DNA of 64,000 nt from Dyella acidiphila (GTDB lineage: Bacteria; Pseudomonadota; Gammaproteobacteria; Xanthomonadales; Rhodanobacteraceae). The DNA lies in the NCBI RefSeq assembly GCF_014863405.1, contig NZ_JACZZA010000003.1, positions 248,001-312,000 on the forward strand, given 5' to 3'. Position numbers and translations under genes: made by a program. The notes under the pieces are model-generated. The model made no database searches, was not told the DNA's origin, and was given only the letters and a program-made list of their open reading frames with translations. This document shows, one piece after another, positions 24,589 through 34,004 of the stretch (position 1 is the stretch's first letter; every line of letters starts with the position of its first letter).

Positions 24589-25128
24589 ATGAAACACGTC
24601 GCCTGCCTGTATGCCCTTGCCTTGCTGGCCGCATCACCGGCCTTTGCGCAGTCCTCATCATCGTCTTCGGCAGCTCCCCATTTTGCGCCGGCGCCGATGC
24701 CGCCCGGCATGAACGATCCGGGCGTGGATCCGCGCAAGGCGCCGCCGCCCGCGGCCGAGTCATCCACCGCCGAGCCGGCCGTGAGCCCGGCCGAACTGCA
24801 GCCCAGCCATCTGCAGGGCAAGCCGATTCCGATGCCCAAGATGCCTGGCGCGCCGGCCGGCGCAGACGCCAACGGCGATGCGCCGCCGGACGTGAGCGTG
24901 CATCAGGAAGGCGACAACACCATCCAGGAGTACCGCCAGAACGGCAAGGTCTACATGGTGGTGGTGACGCCGAAGTTCGGCCCGCAGCAGATCTACAACG
25001 TCGATCCGGATGGCCACATGCTCAACCAGAACGGGCAGCCGCCGGTGAAGCCGGTGATGTACAAGATCATGCAGTGGGGCGGCAGCAAGCCGGCCTCGGC
25101 ATCGTCGTCGGAAGACAGCGGCTCCTGA
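24589..25128 (+). CDS. DUF2782-domain exported protein
   Basis: A 179-residue protein with signal peptide (about 1-20, ending SPAFAQ). A Pro/Ala/Ser-rich low-complexity linker (about 21-100) is followed by the DUF2782 domain (about 102-165: VSVHQEGDNTIQEYRQNGKV, MVVVTPKFGPQQIYNVDPDG). The function of the domain is unknown. It is predicted to be periplasmic or surface-exposed. Its position divergent from polA is conserved in Pseudomonas and Xanthomonas relatives. The compositionally biased linker is longer than in many relatives. GAGG lies 8 bases before the ATG. Confidence 0.85.
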   Translation: MKHVACLYALALLAASPAFAQSSSSSSAAPHFAPAPMPPGMNDPGVDPRKAPPPAAESSTAEPAVSPAELQPSHLQGKPIPMPKMPGAPAGADANGDAPPDVSVHQEGDNTIQEYRQNGKVYMVVVTPKFGPQQIYNVDPDGHMLNQNGQPPVKPVMYKIMQWGGSKPASASSSEDSGS

Positions 25129-25152
25129 TTTTTCTCCAGCGCGCAAACACGC

Positions 25153-25584
25153 ATGAATCTGCGCGAAAGCTGGCTGCTGTTCGCCCTGGGTTCGGCGTTC
25201 TTCGCCGCGCTTACTGCCTTGTTCGGCAAGCTCGGCGTGGCGGGCATCAACTCCAATCTGGCCACCTTTATCCGCACGCTGGTGATCCTGGCGGTCACAG
25301 CGGGCATCCTGAGCCTGCGTGCGGAATGGTCGCGGCCGACGGGCCTGCCCTGGCATAGCTGGGTGTTCCTGGTGCTGTCGGGCGTGGCGACCGGGCTTTC
25401 CTGGCTCTGCTATTACCGTGCCTTGCAGCTGGGGCCAATCAGCAAGGTGGCGCCGATCGACAAGCTGAGCGTGGCGATCGCGATCGTGCTGGGCCTGTTG
25501 GTGCTGGGCGAGAAGCCGAGCTGGCCGGTGTTGATCGGCGGCGTGCTGATCGTGGCCGGTTCGCTGGTGATTGCGCTGTTCTAG
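25153..25584 (+). CDS. Small EamA/DMT-family membrane protein
   Basis: A 143-residue protein with five hydrophobic spans, equivalent to one EamA domain and thus half of a typical 10-span drug/metabolite transporter. It contains LFALGSAFFAALTALFGKLG and the C-terminal VAPIDKLSVAIAIVLGLLVL motif with LGEKPSW. Such half-size proteins act as dimers; the substrate is unknown. It follows the DUF2782 gene by 24 bases and probably shares its transcript. Its TAG stop overlaps the stop of the convergent GST gene within CTAG. Confidence 0.85.
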   Translation: MNLRESWLLFALGSAFFAALTALFGKLGVAGINSNLATFIRTLVILAVTAGILSLRAEWSRPTGLPWHSWVFLVLSGVATGLSWLCYYRALQLGPISKVAPIDKLSVAIAIVLGLLVLGEKPSWPVLIGGVLIVAGSLVIALF

Positions 25585-26291
25585 CGTGCGCGATCCAGTT
25601 CCGGATAGTGGCGGAAGATGCCGTCTTCGTTGAATGCAATGCGCCGTGGCGATTGCAGGTAGGCGCTGATGTTGGGGCGCTCGGCGATCCGTGCGGCCAG
25701 TGCGCGCAGGCGCGTCATACGCTTGTGCATGCGCGTCATCGCATTGGGAAAGGCGTAGTCGAGTCCGCTGACTAGCTGGAACAGCGACAGATCGACATAG
25801 GAATGGCGCGACAAGGCCTGCCTTCCATTGCCTCGCGCAATCACGTCTTCAAAATAGCCGAGGAATTTCGGCAGGCGCTCGTCGAGAAATGCCTGCGTGC
25901 GCTTGCGTGCCGCCGGTCGTTGCTGTTCGTAATATTCGCTCAGCACCAGGGGATGATGCGTGTCGTGCACTTCGGCGACGAAGTCGGTGATGGTTTGCTG
26001 TAATTGCTGCGCGTAAATTTCGGCGCCGGATCCTTCCGGCACCAGGCCAAGGCGCGGGCCCAGGTAGGCGAGGATAAGTGCGGTCTGTGCGATTACCAGG
26101 CGACCCGCCTTGAGGAATGGCGGGGCAAACGGCAGCGCGCCAGCCTGCATGCCTTGCAGGAACGACAGCATGGCGTTATCGCCGCGCTCGCGGGCCACAT
26201 CGATGTAATCGGCCCCGGCATCTTCCAGTGCCAGCCGCACAAATTCGCCGCGGCCCTGGATGCCGGTCCAGTAGTAGAGCTCGTAGCGCAT
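25581..26291 (-). CDS. Glutathione S-transferase family protein
   Basis: A 236-residue protein with an N-terminal thioredoxin-like GST domain and an all-helical C-terminal domain. The first part reads MRYELYYWTGIQGRGEFVRL and contains the cis-Pro region LPFAPPFLKAG and the glutathione-contact segment VIAQTALILAYLG. The helical part runs from about residue 85. The style is that of alpha/sigma-type GSTs with Tyr near residue 6 or 7 as the candidate catalytic residue. It may conjugate glutathione to electrophiles; the substrate is unknown. Its stop codon overlaps that of the convergent transporter gene. Confidence 0.85.
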   Translation of the reverse strand: MRYELYYWTGIQGRGEFVRLALEDAGADYIDVARERGDNAMLSFLQGMQAGALPFAPPFLKAGRLVIAQTALILAYLGPRLGLVPEGSGAEIYAQQLQQTITDFVAEVHDTHHPLVLSEYYEQQRPAARKRTQAFLDERLPKFLGYFEDVIARGNGRQALSRHSYVDLSLFQLVSGLDYAFPNAMTRMHKRMTRLRALAARIAERPNISAYLQSPRRIAFNEDGIFRHYPELDRAR

Positions 26292-26340
26292 GTCGCATGC
26301 TCTGGCTTGCTGTGAGGGTGCGAGGCTAGCGAACCTGCGC

Positions 26341-27243
26341 TCAATACGATGTGAGCTTGTCGTTGGCAGCCAGTTCGCGCAGGCGATTCCAGACCAGCGC
26401 AGCCAGCGGCGACAGCGAGCGCAGGCGGCGGTGAATCAGCATCACCGTGCGGTGTTCCACCGGCGTCAACGGGCGCATGGCCAATGACGGTGGCGGCGAG
26501 GAAAGTGCGGGCGTGATGGTGATGCCCAGTCCCGCTTCGACCATACGGAACGCGGTATGCGTATGTCCCGTCTGTTGCACCACATCCGCCACCACGCCGT
26601 GCCGATGCAGGGCCTGGTCGATCAGGCGCCGGCTGCCGGAGGAATAGTCGAGCAGCACCAGCGCCTGTCCCTGCAGCTTTTTCCACGGCACGGATTTCAG
26701 GGCGGCGAGCGGATGATCGGGGCGGCAGGCGAGATAGAACGGGTCGCGCATGATCGTTTCACTGTCGAAGTCGCCGGTTTCCGGCGGATCGATGGCGATG
26801 CCGAAATCCACTTCGCCGCCGCGCACGCTGTCCAGCACCAGGGTTTGCGCCTGGTCGTGCAACTGGATGGTGAGTTCCGGGTATTCGCGCGCGCAGTCGG
26901 CAATGCATAGCGGCATCAGGCTTGCCGATAGCGTGGGCACCGAAGCGATGCGCACCTTGCCGCGCCGCCGCTCGCCTTCCGAATGCACATGGCCGAGCAC
27001 GCCCTCAAGCTCATCCAGCACGCGCTCGATCGCGCTTTCCAGATAGCGGCCGGTTTCGGTAGGCACCACTTCGCGCGTGGTGCGATCGAACAGGCGCACG
27101 CCCAGCTCGGCCTCCAGCTCGGCGATATGGCGGCTGATGGCGGGTTGGCTCAGATGCAGATGTTCGGCTGCGCGGCGGAAATGCCGTTGCCTGGCCACCG
27201 CCAGAAACGCACGCAATTGCCGTAGGCTGATATTCATGCTCAT
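26341..27243 (-). CDS. LysR-family transcriptional regulator
   Basis: A 300-residue LysR-type regulator. The winged helix-turn-helix occupies about 5-65 (SLRQLRAFLAVARQRHFRRA, LSQPAISRHIAELEAELG, LFDRTTREVVPTETG). The effector domain runs from about 90 to the end (KVRIASVPTLSASLMP, FGIAIDPPE, MVEAGLGITITPAL). It diverges from the bile-acid-symporter-like gene across a 103-base AT-rich gap, the classical arrangement for a LysR protein controlling its neighbour. The effector is unknown. Confidence 0.9.
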   Translation of the reverse strand: MSMNISLRQLRAFLAVARQRHFRRAAEHLHLSQPAISRHIAELEAELGVRLFDRTTREVVPTETGRYLESAIERVLDELEGVLGHVHSEGERRRGKVRIASVPTLSASLMPLCIADCAREYPELTIQLHDQAQTLVLDSVRGGEVDFGIAIDPPETGDFDSETIMRDPFYLACRPDHPLAALKSVPWKKLQGQALVLLDYSSGSRRLIDQALHRHGVVADVVQQTGHTHTAFRMVEAGLGITITPALSSPPPSLAMRPLTPVEHRTVMLIHRRLRSLSPLAALVWNRLRELAANDKLTSY

Positions 27244-27346
27244 ATCGAATCAATCTATTCAATAAAACGATTTGATTTATCAATAGGGTAGCAGTGAAAT
27301 ACCTCGCATCCCAACTACCCAGGTCGCCTTGTACAGGCGTGTAGCC

Positions 27347-28354
27347 ATGTCTTTGCGCCGTTTCCTGCCGGACAACTTCACCCTCTGCCTGATCGCCACC
27401 GTCATCACGGCCAGCCTGCTGCCGTGCAGGGGTTCGGTCGCGCATCTGTTCGATCTGCTGACCGACCTGGCCATTGCCATGTTGTTCTTTCTGCACGGTG
27501 CGAAGCTCTCGCGCGAGGCGGTGGTGTCGGGGCTGACCAACTGGCGCCTGCACCTGACGGTGCTGGCAAGTACCTTCGTGTTGTTTCCGATCCTGGGGCT
27601 GCTGCTCAAGCCCGTATTGATGCCGCTGGTTACGCCATCGCTCTACGTGGGCATGCTCTTTCTGTGCACGCTGCCGTCGACGGTGCAGTCCTCGATCGCA
27701 TTTACCTCGATCGCGCGCGGCAACGTCTCGGCCGCGGTGTGTGCGGCATCGGCGTCCAGCTTGCTCGGCATCGTGATCACGCCCCTGCTGACCGGCCTGG
27801 TGCTGCAGGCGCATGGGCAGGGTGCGATGTCATGGCATTCGGTGGGCGAGATCGTGCTGCAGTTGTTCGTGCCGTTTGTGGCGGGGCAAGTCGCGCAGCG
27901 CTGGATCGGCGGCTGGGTCGGGCGCCATCGTCCGCTGGTGGGCCTGGTCGATCAGGGCTCGATCCTGCTGGTGGTCTATACCGCGTTCAGTGCGGCCGTG
28001 CTGCAGGGTTTGTGGAAGCAGCTGCCATTGTCAGTGCTGGGCGGCGTGCTGATCGTCAATGCCGTGCTGCTGGCCTGCGCCCTGCTGATCACCCGCTATG
28101 GCTCGCGTGCACTGGGCTTCGATCGCGAGGATGAGATCACCATTGTGTTCTGCGGCTCGAAGAAAAGCCTCGCCAGTGGCGTACCGATGGCCAACGTGCT
28201 GTTTCCCGTGCATGCGATCGGCATGATCGTGCTGCCGTTGATGTTGTTCCATCAGATGCAGTTGATGACGTGCGCGGTGCTGGCGCGTCGTTACGCGCAG
28301 CGTGCGGGCATCAACCGGCGCAAAGCACCGGAAATGGCCACCGCGTCCGAGTGA
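27347..28354 (+). CDS. Bile acid:sodium symporter (BASS/SLC10A7-like) family transporter
   Basis: A 335-residue protein with nine or ten hydrophobic spans. The N-terminus is MSLRRFLPDNFTLCLIATVI, with LAIAMLFFLHGAKLSREAV, LLFLCTLPSTVQSSIAFTSIARGN and VFCGSKKSLASGVPMANVLF. These are the signatures of the YfeH/SLC10A7-like branch, which has broader roles than bile-acid transport. The ATG at 27347 is chosen; an upstream TTG would add six residues. Expression is probably controlled by the divergent LysR regulator. The gene is followed within 4 bases by the second GTAGGTTGGGTTA repeat. Confidence 0.85.
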   Translation: MSLRRFLPDNFTLCLIATVITASLLPCRGSVAHLFDLLTDLAIAMLFFLHGAKLSREAVVSGLTNWRLHLTVLASTFVLFPILGLLLKPVLMPLVTPSLYVGMLFLCTLPSTVQSSIAFTSIARGNVSAAVCAASASSLLGIVITPLLTGLVLQAHGQGAMSWHSVGEIVLQLFVPFVAGQVAQRWIGGWVGRHRPLVGLVDQGSILLVVYTAFSAAVLQGLWKQLPLSVLGGVLIVNAVLLACALLITRYGSRALGFDREDEITIVFCGSKKSLASGVPMANVLFPVHAIGMIVLPLMLFHQMQLMTCAVLARRYAQRAGINRRKAPEMATASE

Positions 28355-28357
28355 TTT

Positions 28358-28446
28358 CGTAGGTTGGGTTCGCGCAGCGCAACCCAACGATGCCTGATCG
28401 CTTCGACGTATATCCGTTGGGTTACGCTGCGCTAACCCAACCTACG
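28358..28446. repeat. GTAGGTTGGGTTA palindromic repeat, copy 2
   Basis: Two 31-base inverted arms (28358-28388 and 28416-28446) differ at two positions and flank a 27-base centre. The right arm is identical to that of the copy at 17988-18018. The shorter centre keeps GATG at its left side and the string TCGCTTCGA found in copy 1. Like copy 1, it fills the gap between convergent genes, here the BASS transporter and purH. Confidence 0.85.
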
Positions 28447-28473
28447 AACTGCGAATTGCGGACAGATTCCGCC

Positions 28474-30084
28474 TCAGTGGCGGAAATGGCGCATCCCGGT
28501 AAACACCATCGCCATATCGTGCTCGTCGGCCGCCGCAATCACCTCGGCATCGCGCATCGAACCGCCCGGCTGGATCACCGCACGGATACCGGCCGCCGCC
28601 GCGGCATCGATCCCGTCGCGGAACGGGAAGAAGGCATCGGATGCCATCACCGAACCGCGCACTTCCAGCTTCTCGTCCGCGGCCTTGATGCCGGCGATGC
28701 GCGCGCTGTACACGCGGCTCATCTGGCCGGCGCCGATGCCGATGGTCTGGCGATCGCGCGCGTAGACGATGGCGTTGCTCTTGACGTACTTGGCCACTTT
28801 CCAGGCGAAGATCAGGTCGTTGATTTCCGCCTCGGTCGGCGCGCGGCGGGTGACGATCTTAAGATCGTCGGCAGTCACCATGCCGCGGTCGGCGGTCTGG
28901 ATCAGCAGGCCCGAGCCGACGCGTCGGCAGTCGTTGCCGGGATGGGCGGCCGCAAGATCGCCGCCGGCGGGCGGCGGAATTTCCAGCACGCGCACGTTGG
29001 TTTTCTTGGCGAAAGCCTTCAGTGCATCGTCTGCGTAACCCGGTGCCAGCACCACTTCCACGAACTGGCGTTCGACGATGGCGCGGGCGGTGGCACCGTC
29101 GACCTCGCGATTGAACGCAATGATGCCGCCGAAGGCCGAGGTGGGGTCGGTCTGGTAGGCCAGATCATAGGCACGGCCGATGCCGTCCAGGCTTACCGCC
29201 ACGCCGCAGGGATTGGCGTGCTTGACGATCACGCAGGCCGGCTTGCTGAAGCTGCGTACGCATTCCCACGCGGCGTCGGAATCGGCGATGTTGTTGAACG
29301 ACAGTTCCTTGCCTTGCAGCTGGCGGAACGTAGCCAGCGTGCCGGGTGCGGGATACAGGTCGCGATAGAAAGCAGCCTGCTGATGCGGGTTTTCGCCGTA
29401 GCGCAGATCCATCAGCTTGACGAAGCGGCCGTTGGCCTGGCCGGCGAAGGCTTCATGGCCGGCAATGGCATCCTGCGTTTCATTGAGTTGCAGGCCGGAC
29501 AGGTAATCGCTGATCGCGCCGTCATAGTTCGACACGCGATTGAAGGCCGCCACGGCAAGCTTGAAACGCGTGGCGCGGCTGAGGCCGCCATGCTGCTCGA
29601 GCTCGGCCAGGGCGGCGTCGTATTGATCGGGCGAGGTAAGCACGCCGACATCGTTCCAGTTCTTGGCCGCCGAGCGCAGCATCGCGGGGCCGCCGATATC
29701 GATGTTCTCGATCGCCTGCTCCAGCGTGCAGTCGGGCTTGGCCACGGTGGCTTCGAACGGATAGAGGTTCAGCACCAGCAGATCGATCGGCGCAATCTCC
29801 AGTTCGACCATGACCTTGTCGTCCGTGCCGCGGCGCCCCAGCAGGCCGCCATGCACCTTGGGGTGCAGGGTCTTGACGCGGCCATCCATGATTTCCGGAA
29901 AGCCGGTGAGATCGCTGACGTCCGTTACCGCCACGCCGGCATCGCGCAGGGCCTTGGCGCTGCCGCCGGTGGAGAGCAGTTCCACCTTTGCCGCGGCCAG
30001 GCGCTGCCCCAGTTCAATCAGCCCGGTTTTGTCCGATACGCTGATCAGGGCGCGGCGGACAGGGGTGACGGCAGGTGCGGACAT
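28474..30084 (-). CDS. purH: Bifunctional AICAR transformylase / IMP cyclohydrolase
   Basis: A 536-residue enzyme for the last two steps of de novo purine synthesis: formylation of AICAR with 10-formyl-THF, then ring closure to IMP. The N-terminal MGS-like cyclohydrolase domain (about 8-150) has [19 protein letters not shown] and [23 protein letters not shown]. The C-terminal transformylase domain (about 160-536) has [26 protein letters not shown] and [18 protein letters not shown]. An ATG at 30114 is in frame but lies inside the -10 sequence, so the ATG at 30084 is preferred. The gene follows fis, an arrangement conserved in Xanthomonadales. Confidence 0.95.
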   Translation of the reverse strand: MSAPAVTPVRRALISVSDKTGLIELGQRLAAAKVELLSTGGSAKALRDAGVAVTDVSDLTGFPEIMDGRVKTLHPKVHGGLLGRRGTDDKVMVELEIAPIDLLVLNLYPFEATVAKPDCTLEQAIENIDIGGPAMLRSAAKNWNDVGVLTSPDQYDAALAELEQHGGLSRATRFKLAVAAFNRVSNYDGAISDYLSGLQLNETQDAIAGHEAFAGQANGRFVKLMDLRYGENPHQQAAFYRDLYPAPGTLATFRQLQGKELSFNNIADSDAAWECVRSFSKPACVIVKHANPCGVAVSLDGIGRAYDLAYQTDPTSAFGGIIAFNREVDGATARAIVERQFVEVVLAPGYADDALKAFAKKTNVRVLEIPPPAGGDLAAAHPGNDCRRVGSGLLIQTADRGMVTADDLKIVTRRAPTEAEINDLIFAWKVAKYVKSNAIVYARDRQTIGIGAGQMSRVYSARIAGIKAADEKLEVRGSVMASDAFFPFRDGIDAAAAAGIRAVIQPGGSMRDAEVIAAADEHDMAMVFTGMRHFRH

Positions 30085-30112
30085 GGCGGCTTCCAGGGCT
30101 GTAGAGCCGCGC

Positions 30113-30118
30113 ATTATA
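30113..30118 (-). promoter_or_regulatory. Consensus -10 element of a purH promoter
   Basis: The minus strand reads TATAAT exactly 28 bases before the purH start, so purH can be transcribed independently of fis. No good -35 hexamer sits at the expected distance, where the sequence is GC-rich, so an activator or a weak promoter is likely. Confidence 0.5.
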
Positions 30119-30194
30119 ACGCGCCCGGGCCGCTCTGGCCGGGTGCATCACTTCATGCGGTTTGGACGGCTAAACGGAGGAAGCGCGCAGCGCT

Positions 30195-30482
30195 TCAGAG
30201 CAGGCCGTGTGCGGCCAGCTTCTTGCGCAGGGTGGCGCGGTTGATGCCGAGCACGGCGGCGGCGCGGCTCTGGTTGCCATCGTGGAATGCCAGGACTTCG
30301 CGCAGCAACGGACCTTCGACTTCGCGAATGACCAGTGCATGCAAACCTTCGTCGCACGCAGTGTCACCGATGTCCGCCAGATAGCGGCGCACGGTACGGC
30401 TGACACATTCGCTCAGTGCGCTCTGCGACGAGGTCTCGCGAACAGCCTCGTTGGCAGGCAGTCTGACGGCGTTCAAGGACAT
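30195..30482 (-). CDS. fis: DNA-binding protein Fis
   Basis: A 95-residue nucleoid-associated protein. The N-terminal part is variable. The core CVSRTVRRYLADIGDTACDE dimerisation helices are followed by the DNA-binding helix-turn-helix GNQSRAAAVLGINRATLRKKLAAHGLL at the C-terminus. Fis bends DNA and activates stable-RNA and growth-phase genes. Here it lies upstream of purH and downstream of a DUF3426 gene; in enterobacteria fis instead follows dusB. About 227 bases upstream form its leader region with a hairpin at 30624-30651. Confidence 0.93.
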   Translation of the reverse strand: MSLNAVRLPANEAVRETSSQSALSECVSRTVRRYLADIGDTACDEGLHALVIREVEGPLLREVLAFHDGNQSRAAAVLGINRATLRKKLAAHGLL

Positions 30483-30623
30483 TTCCCCTCACGTACTTTC
30501 GCAACGGCTGCATGGGCCGTCGCCATGTTTATGGCAGTTACCGCTTTCGCGGCGGGTAGGCAGTTTGCGCTCTTTCTTTTGCGCGAGGGATCGAGTGTAC
30601 TCGCGACCGGCGACAAAATTAAG

Positions 30624-30651
30624 AGGCTTCCGACAAGAAAAACAGAAGCCT
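30624..30651 (-). terminator. Weak hairpin after the DUF3426 gene
   Basis: AGGCTTC and GAAGCCT form 7-bp arms around 14 bases. On the minus strand the hairpin is followed by CTTAATTTTG. It could attenuate transcription between the zinc-ribbon gene and fis, but the tail is poor. Confidence 0.35.
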
Positions 30652-30709
30652 ATGCCGAACAGGTACTAACGAAGCCTACCTGCGATAAGGTTGCAGCTAA
30701 GCCATGGCT

Positions 30710-31504
30710 CTATTCGAAACCGAGGTCAAAGGCAACTGCCTGATGACCGGGATCTTCCACTTCAAAGACCAGGGCAGTACTGGCTCCTGCAGCCAGGCCG
30801 CGATGCAATGTGTCGGCATCGTCCAGATACTCATAAGGATTCAAGCGGCGCATGGCGATGACCTTGCCGTTGCCGTCGGACAAGCGGATGGTTACCACCG
30901 GCCAGGGCTGGGTAAAGGCCGCGTCGTTGCGCATGGTCGCGCTGATCAGCAACGCGCCGGGAACGGTTGGATGTGTTTGCACGTCGCGTGCCAGCAGGCG
31001 CAGCTTGGCCACGTCGCGTACCGGCGGCAGCGTGCATTGCAGGGTGGCGCAAGCCTGGCGCAGCAGCGCGCCGGTATCCGGATCGGTGATCAGCGTATCG
31101 CGCAAGGCCCATGCAAGCTGCGCGGTAAGGCCAAGCAGCAGCGCCACGGTAATCAGTATCCACGGCCAGCGCCGCGGCTTGTCGGCGTGACGGTCGCGTG
31201 CAAAGCGCGGCGTGACGATCAGGTTGGCGAACTCGTCTTCTACCGATAGCGGCGGCGACTCCGGCTGCGGTTCCGCTGCGGCCGGCTGCGGCCGGTAGAC
31301 CACCAGTTCGACCCGCGGCGGCTCGATGCCCGGTTCATGCGAAGGCAATTCGTCGAACGGCTCCGGCGGCAGTTGTTCCGCCAGCGTGGCAATGCAATCG
31401 AAGCCCGCGCCGCAATGCCCGCACATGACGAAGCCGTGTGCCTGCGCAATGGTGCGCGCATCCACAGAAAACACCGACAGGCATTCAGGGCATTGCGAGT
31501 ACAT
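30710..31504 (-). CDS. Zinc-ribbon and DUF3426 membrane protein
   Basis: A 264-residue protein. An N-terminal MJ0042-type zinc ribbon (CPECLSVFSVDARTIAQAHG, then CGHCGAGFDC) carries CxxC and CxxC pairs. A Pro-rich cytoplasmic linker follows, then one membrane span (about 119-140: WPWILITVALLLGLTAQLAW). The periplasmic DUF3426 domain contains ACATLQCTLPPVRD and NPYEYLDDADTLHRGLAAGA. Function is unknown. It follows prmA by 42 bases in the same direction, a conserved pairing in gammaproteobacteria. Confidence 0.9.
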   Translation of the reverse strand: MYSQCPECLSVFSVDARTIAQAHGFVMCGHCGAGFDCIATLAEQLPPEPFDELPSHEPGIEPPRVELVVYRPQPAAAEPQPESPPLSVEDEFANLIVTPRFARDRHADKPRRWPWILITVALLLGLTAQLAWALRDTLITDPDTGALLRQACATLQCTLPPVRDVAKLRLLARDVQTHPTVPGALLISATMRNDAAFTQPWPVVTIRLSDGNGKVIAMRRLNPYEYLDDADTLHRGLAAGASTALVFEVEDPGHQAVAFDLGFE

Positions 31505-31546
31505 GCTTGAAAAGGGCGCTAGTGCGATTGCGGATGGGAGGGCAGC

Positions 31547-32446
31547 TCAGTGCTGGCGACGCAGGCCGCTGATGCGCACCCAGTCTTCGCGTGTATCCAC
31601 GCGCAGTGCATCGAACCACTCGCCATAGCGTGCCACCAGTTCATCCTGTTGGCCTTGCAGGATACCGGAGATCGCAAACGGTGCGCCCGGCCTGGCGGCT
31701 GCGGCAAAGGTGGGCGCCAGTTCGCCCAGCGGGCCGGCAAGGATGTTGGCGACGAACACGTCGGCCGGTTCGCCAGCGAAGTCTTCCGGCAGGAACAGTG
31801 CCAGGCGCTCGGCCACGTCGTTGCGCTCGGCGTTGTCTCGCGAGGCCGTAAGGGCTTGCGGGTCGTTGTCCACGCCGACTGCTGCGGCGGCGCCCAGCTT
31901 CAGCGCGGCGATGGCGAGGATGCCCGAGCCGCAGCCGTAGTCGATCACGCGCTTGCCGCCGAGCGCGAGGCTGTCCAGCCATTCCAGGCACAGGGCGGTG
32001 GTGGGGTGGGTGCCGCTGCCGAACGCCAGGCCCGGATCAAGCCGCACGATGACGCTGTCGTCCTGCGGTGGCTCGATATTCCATGGATAGATCCATAGCC
32101 GCCGGCCGAACGGCATCGGCTTGAACTGGTCCATCCAGGCGCGTTCCCAGTCCTCGTCGGCGACGTCGCGGAACAGCAGTTGTTCCGGCTCCAGCCATGG
32201 CAGCAGTTCACCCAGTGCCTGGGCGAGGCCGCGACGATCGGTATCGGCCTCGAACAGCGCGTTCAAGGTAATGGTCGGCCACAGCGGCAGCTCGCCTACG
32301 CCAGGTTCGAAGATGGCCTGTTCGTCGGGCGTTTCCGCGTCGGCGTCCTGCAGCGTGATCGACAGCGCGCCGAGGTCGTCCAGCGCCTCTTCCACGCGAG
32401 GCTGTTGTTCGGCGCGGACGGTCAGGGAGAGTTCGAGCCAGGGCAT
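31547..32446 (-). CDS. prmA: Ribosomal protein L11 methyltransferase
   Basis: A 299-residue SAM-dependent methyltransferase that trimethylates ribosomal protein L11. The N-terminal substrate-recognition domain (about 1-90, MPWLELSLTVRAEQQPRVEE) is followed by a linker with WERAWMDQFKPMPFGRRLWIYP. The Rossmann-type catalytic domain has LDPGLAFGSGTHPTTALCLE, VIDYGCGSGILAIAALKLGA and the NILAGPL motif. Length is normal. It lies between accC and the DUF3426 gene. Confidence 0.95.
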   Translation of the reverse strand: MPWLELSLTVRAEQQPRVEEALDDLGALSITLQDADAETPDEQAIFEPGVGELPLWPTITLNALFEADTDRRGLAQALGELLPWLEPEQLLFRDVADEDWERAWMDQFKPMPFGRRLWIYPWNIEPPQDDSVIVRLDPGLAFGSGTHPTTALCLEWLDSLALGGKRVIDYGCGSGILAIAALKLGAAAAVGVDNDPQALTASRDNAERNDVAERLALFLPEDFAGEPADVFVANILAGPLGELAPTFAAAARPGAPFAISGILQGQQDELVARYGEWFDALRVDTREDWVRISGLRRQH

Positions 32447-32542
32447 CGGCGTTCCGTGGAATGGCGTGAGACGACGATTTTCCCTCGCCGCGGCGGTCGG
32501 AGGGTAGGGCGATGGGTGAATCTTGCGATGATCTTCACTAAC

Positions 32543-32585
32543 ACCCCACCGTCATCGCGGCCTTTGCCGGAATGAAGGTGGGGGT
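32543..32585. repeat. Degenerate GTCATTCCGGC-family hairpin
   Basis: ACCCCACCGTCATCGCGGC pairs imperfectly with GCCGGAATGAAGGTGGGGGT across a CTTT loop. The centre (GGCCTTTGCC) is identical to that of the perfect element at 2336-2373, while the outer arms differ. It lies between accC and prmA, which share orientation. No T-run follows on the minus strand. Confidence 0.6.
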
Positions 32586-32616
32586 CATGCTCGGCATCGC
32601 GCCGATGCCGAGGAAC

Positions 32617-33990
32617 TCAGTGCCCGCTATGCGGATGCTCTTTATGCTCCGCCATGCGCTTTTCCAGGTAGTGGATGTTCTGTCCACCCTGCTGGAATCC
32701 CACGTCGGACATGATGCGCTGTTGCAGCGGAATATTGCATTTCACGCCTTCGATCACCGTTTCGGCCAGTGCCAGGCGCATGCGCGCGATCGCCGTTTCG
32801 CGATCCGGGCCGTGCACGATCAACTTGCCGATCATCGAGTCGTAGTTCGGCGGGATCTTGTAGCCGTCGTACAGATGCGTATCCACGCGCACACCGGGGC
32901 CGCCCGGGGCTTCGAAGCGCTTCACCGTACCCGGCGAAGGCATGAAGGTGTCGGGATCCTCCGCGTTGATGCGGCATTCGATTGCATGGCCCTGGATCTT
33001 GATGTCTTCCTGCTTGATCGAAAGCTTTTCGCCGGCGGCGATCAGCAATTGCTCGCGCACCAGGTCCACGCCGGTGATCAGCTCGGTGACCGGATGCTCC
33101 ACCTGGATACGCGTGTTCATTTCGATGAAGTAGAAGCGACCGTTCTCGAACAGGAATTCGAAAGTGCCGGCGCCGCGATAGCCGATGCGCAGGCATGCAT
33201 CCACGCACACCTTGCCGATCTGCGCGCGCTGTTCCGGCGTGATGCCGGGGGCAGGCGCTTCTTCCACCACTTTCTGGTGGCGACGCTGCATCGAGCAATC
33301 GCGCTCGCCCAGGTGGATGGCGTTGCCCTGGCCATCGGCCAGCACCTGGATTTCCACGTGGCGCGGATTCTCCAGGAACTTCTCCATGTACACCTGATCG
33401 TTGCCGAAGGCCGCCTTGGCCTCCTGCTTGGTCATGGTGACGGCGTTGCCCAGATGCGCCTCGGTGCGCACCACGCGCATGCCGCGGCCACCGCCGCCGC
33501 CAGCGGCCTTGATGATCACGGGATAGCCGATTTCGCGCGCAATGCGCATGTTGTCTTCGACATTGTCGCCGAGCGGGCCGCCCGAACCGGGCACGCAGGG
33601 AACACCGGCTGCTTTCATTGCGCGGATCGCTTCGACCTTGTCGCCCATCAGGCGGATCACATCCGCCGTAGGGCCGATAAAGATGAAGCCGGACTGTTCC
33701 ACCTGCTCGGCGAAGTCCGCGCGTTCGGACAGGAATCCGTAGCCCGGATGGATCGCGTTGGCGTCGGTGATTTCGGCCGCGGCGATGATGCGCGGAATAT
33801 TGAGGTAGCTGTCGGTCGACGGTGCGGGGCCGATGCAGATCGCTTCGTCGGCCAGCCCCACATGCTTGAGGTTGCGATCGGCGGTGGAATGCACGGCCAC
33901 CGTCTTGATGCCAAGACTGTGGCAGGCGCGCAGCACGCGCAGCGCGATTTCGCCGCGGTTGGCGATAACGACTTTTTCGAGCTTTTGCAT
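32617..33990 (-). CDS. accC: Acetyl-CoA carboxylase, biotin carboxylase subunit
   Basis: A 457-residue ATP-grasp enzyme that carboxylates the biotin on AccB, the first half-reaction of fatty-acid synthesis. It shows [20 protein letters not shown] and the glycine-rich ATP loop [14 protein letters not shown]. The core has [18 protein letters not shown] and [20 protein letters not shown], and the C-terminal part has ECRINAEDP and [11 protein letters not shown]. The extreme C-terminus is His-rich ([10 protein letters not shown]), a minor oddity. accB lies 14 bases upstream. Confidence 0.96.
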   Translation of the reverse strand: MQKLEKVVIANRGEIALRVLRACHSLGIKTVAVHSTADRNLKHVGLADEAICIGPAPSTDSYLNIPRIIAAAEITDANAIHPGYGFLSERADFAEQVEQSGFIFIGPTADVIRLMGDKVEAIRAMKAAGVPCVPGSGGPLGDNVEDNMRIAREIGYPVIIKAAGGGGGRGMRVVRTEAHLGNAVTMTKQEAKAAFGNDQVYMEKFLENPRHVEIQVLADGQGNAIHLGERDCSMQRRHQKVVEEAPAPGITPEQRAQIGKVCVDACLRIGYRGAGTFEFLFENGRFYFIEMNTRIQVEHPVTELITGVDLVREQLLIAAGEKLSIKQEDIKIQGHAIECRINAEDPDTFMPSPGTVKRFEAPGGPGVRVDTHLYDGYKIPPNYDSMIGKLIVHGPDRETAIARMRLALAETVIEGVKCNIPLQQRIMSDVGFQQGGQNIHYLEKRMAEHKEHPHSGH

Positions 33991-34004
33991 ATCTCGCGGG
34001 CCGC

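Noticed and set aside
28390..30384. A 664-residue plus-strand open frame opposite purH
   Set aside because: Antisense shadow of purH that begins inside a palindromic repeat and has no recognisable domain.
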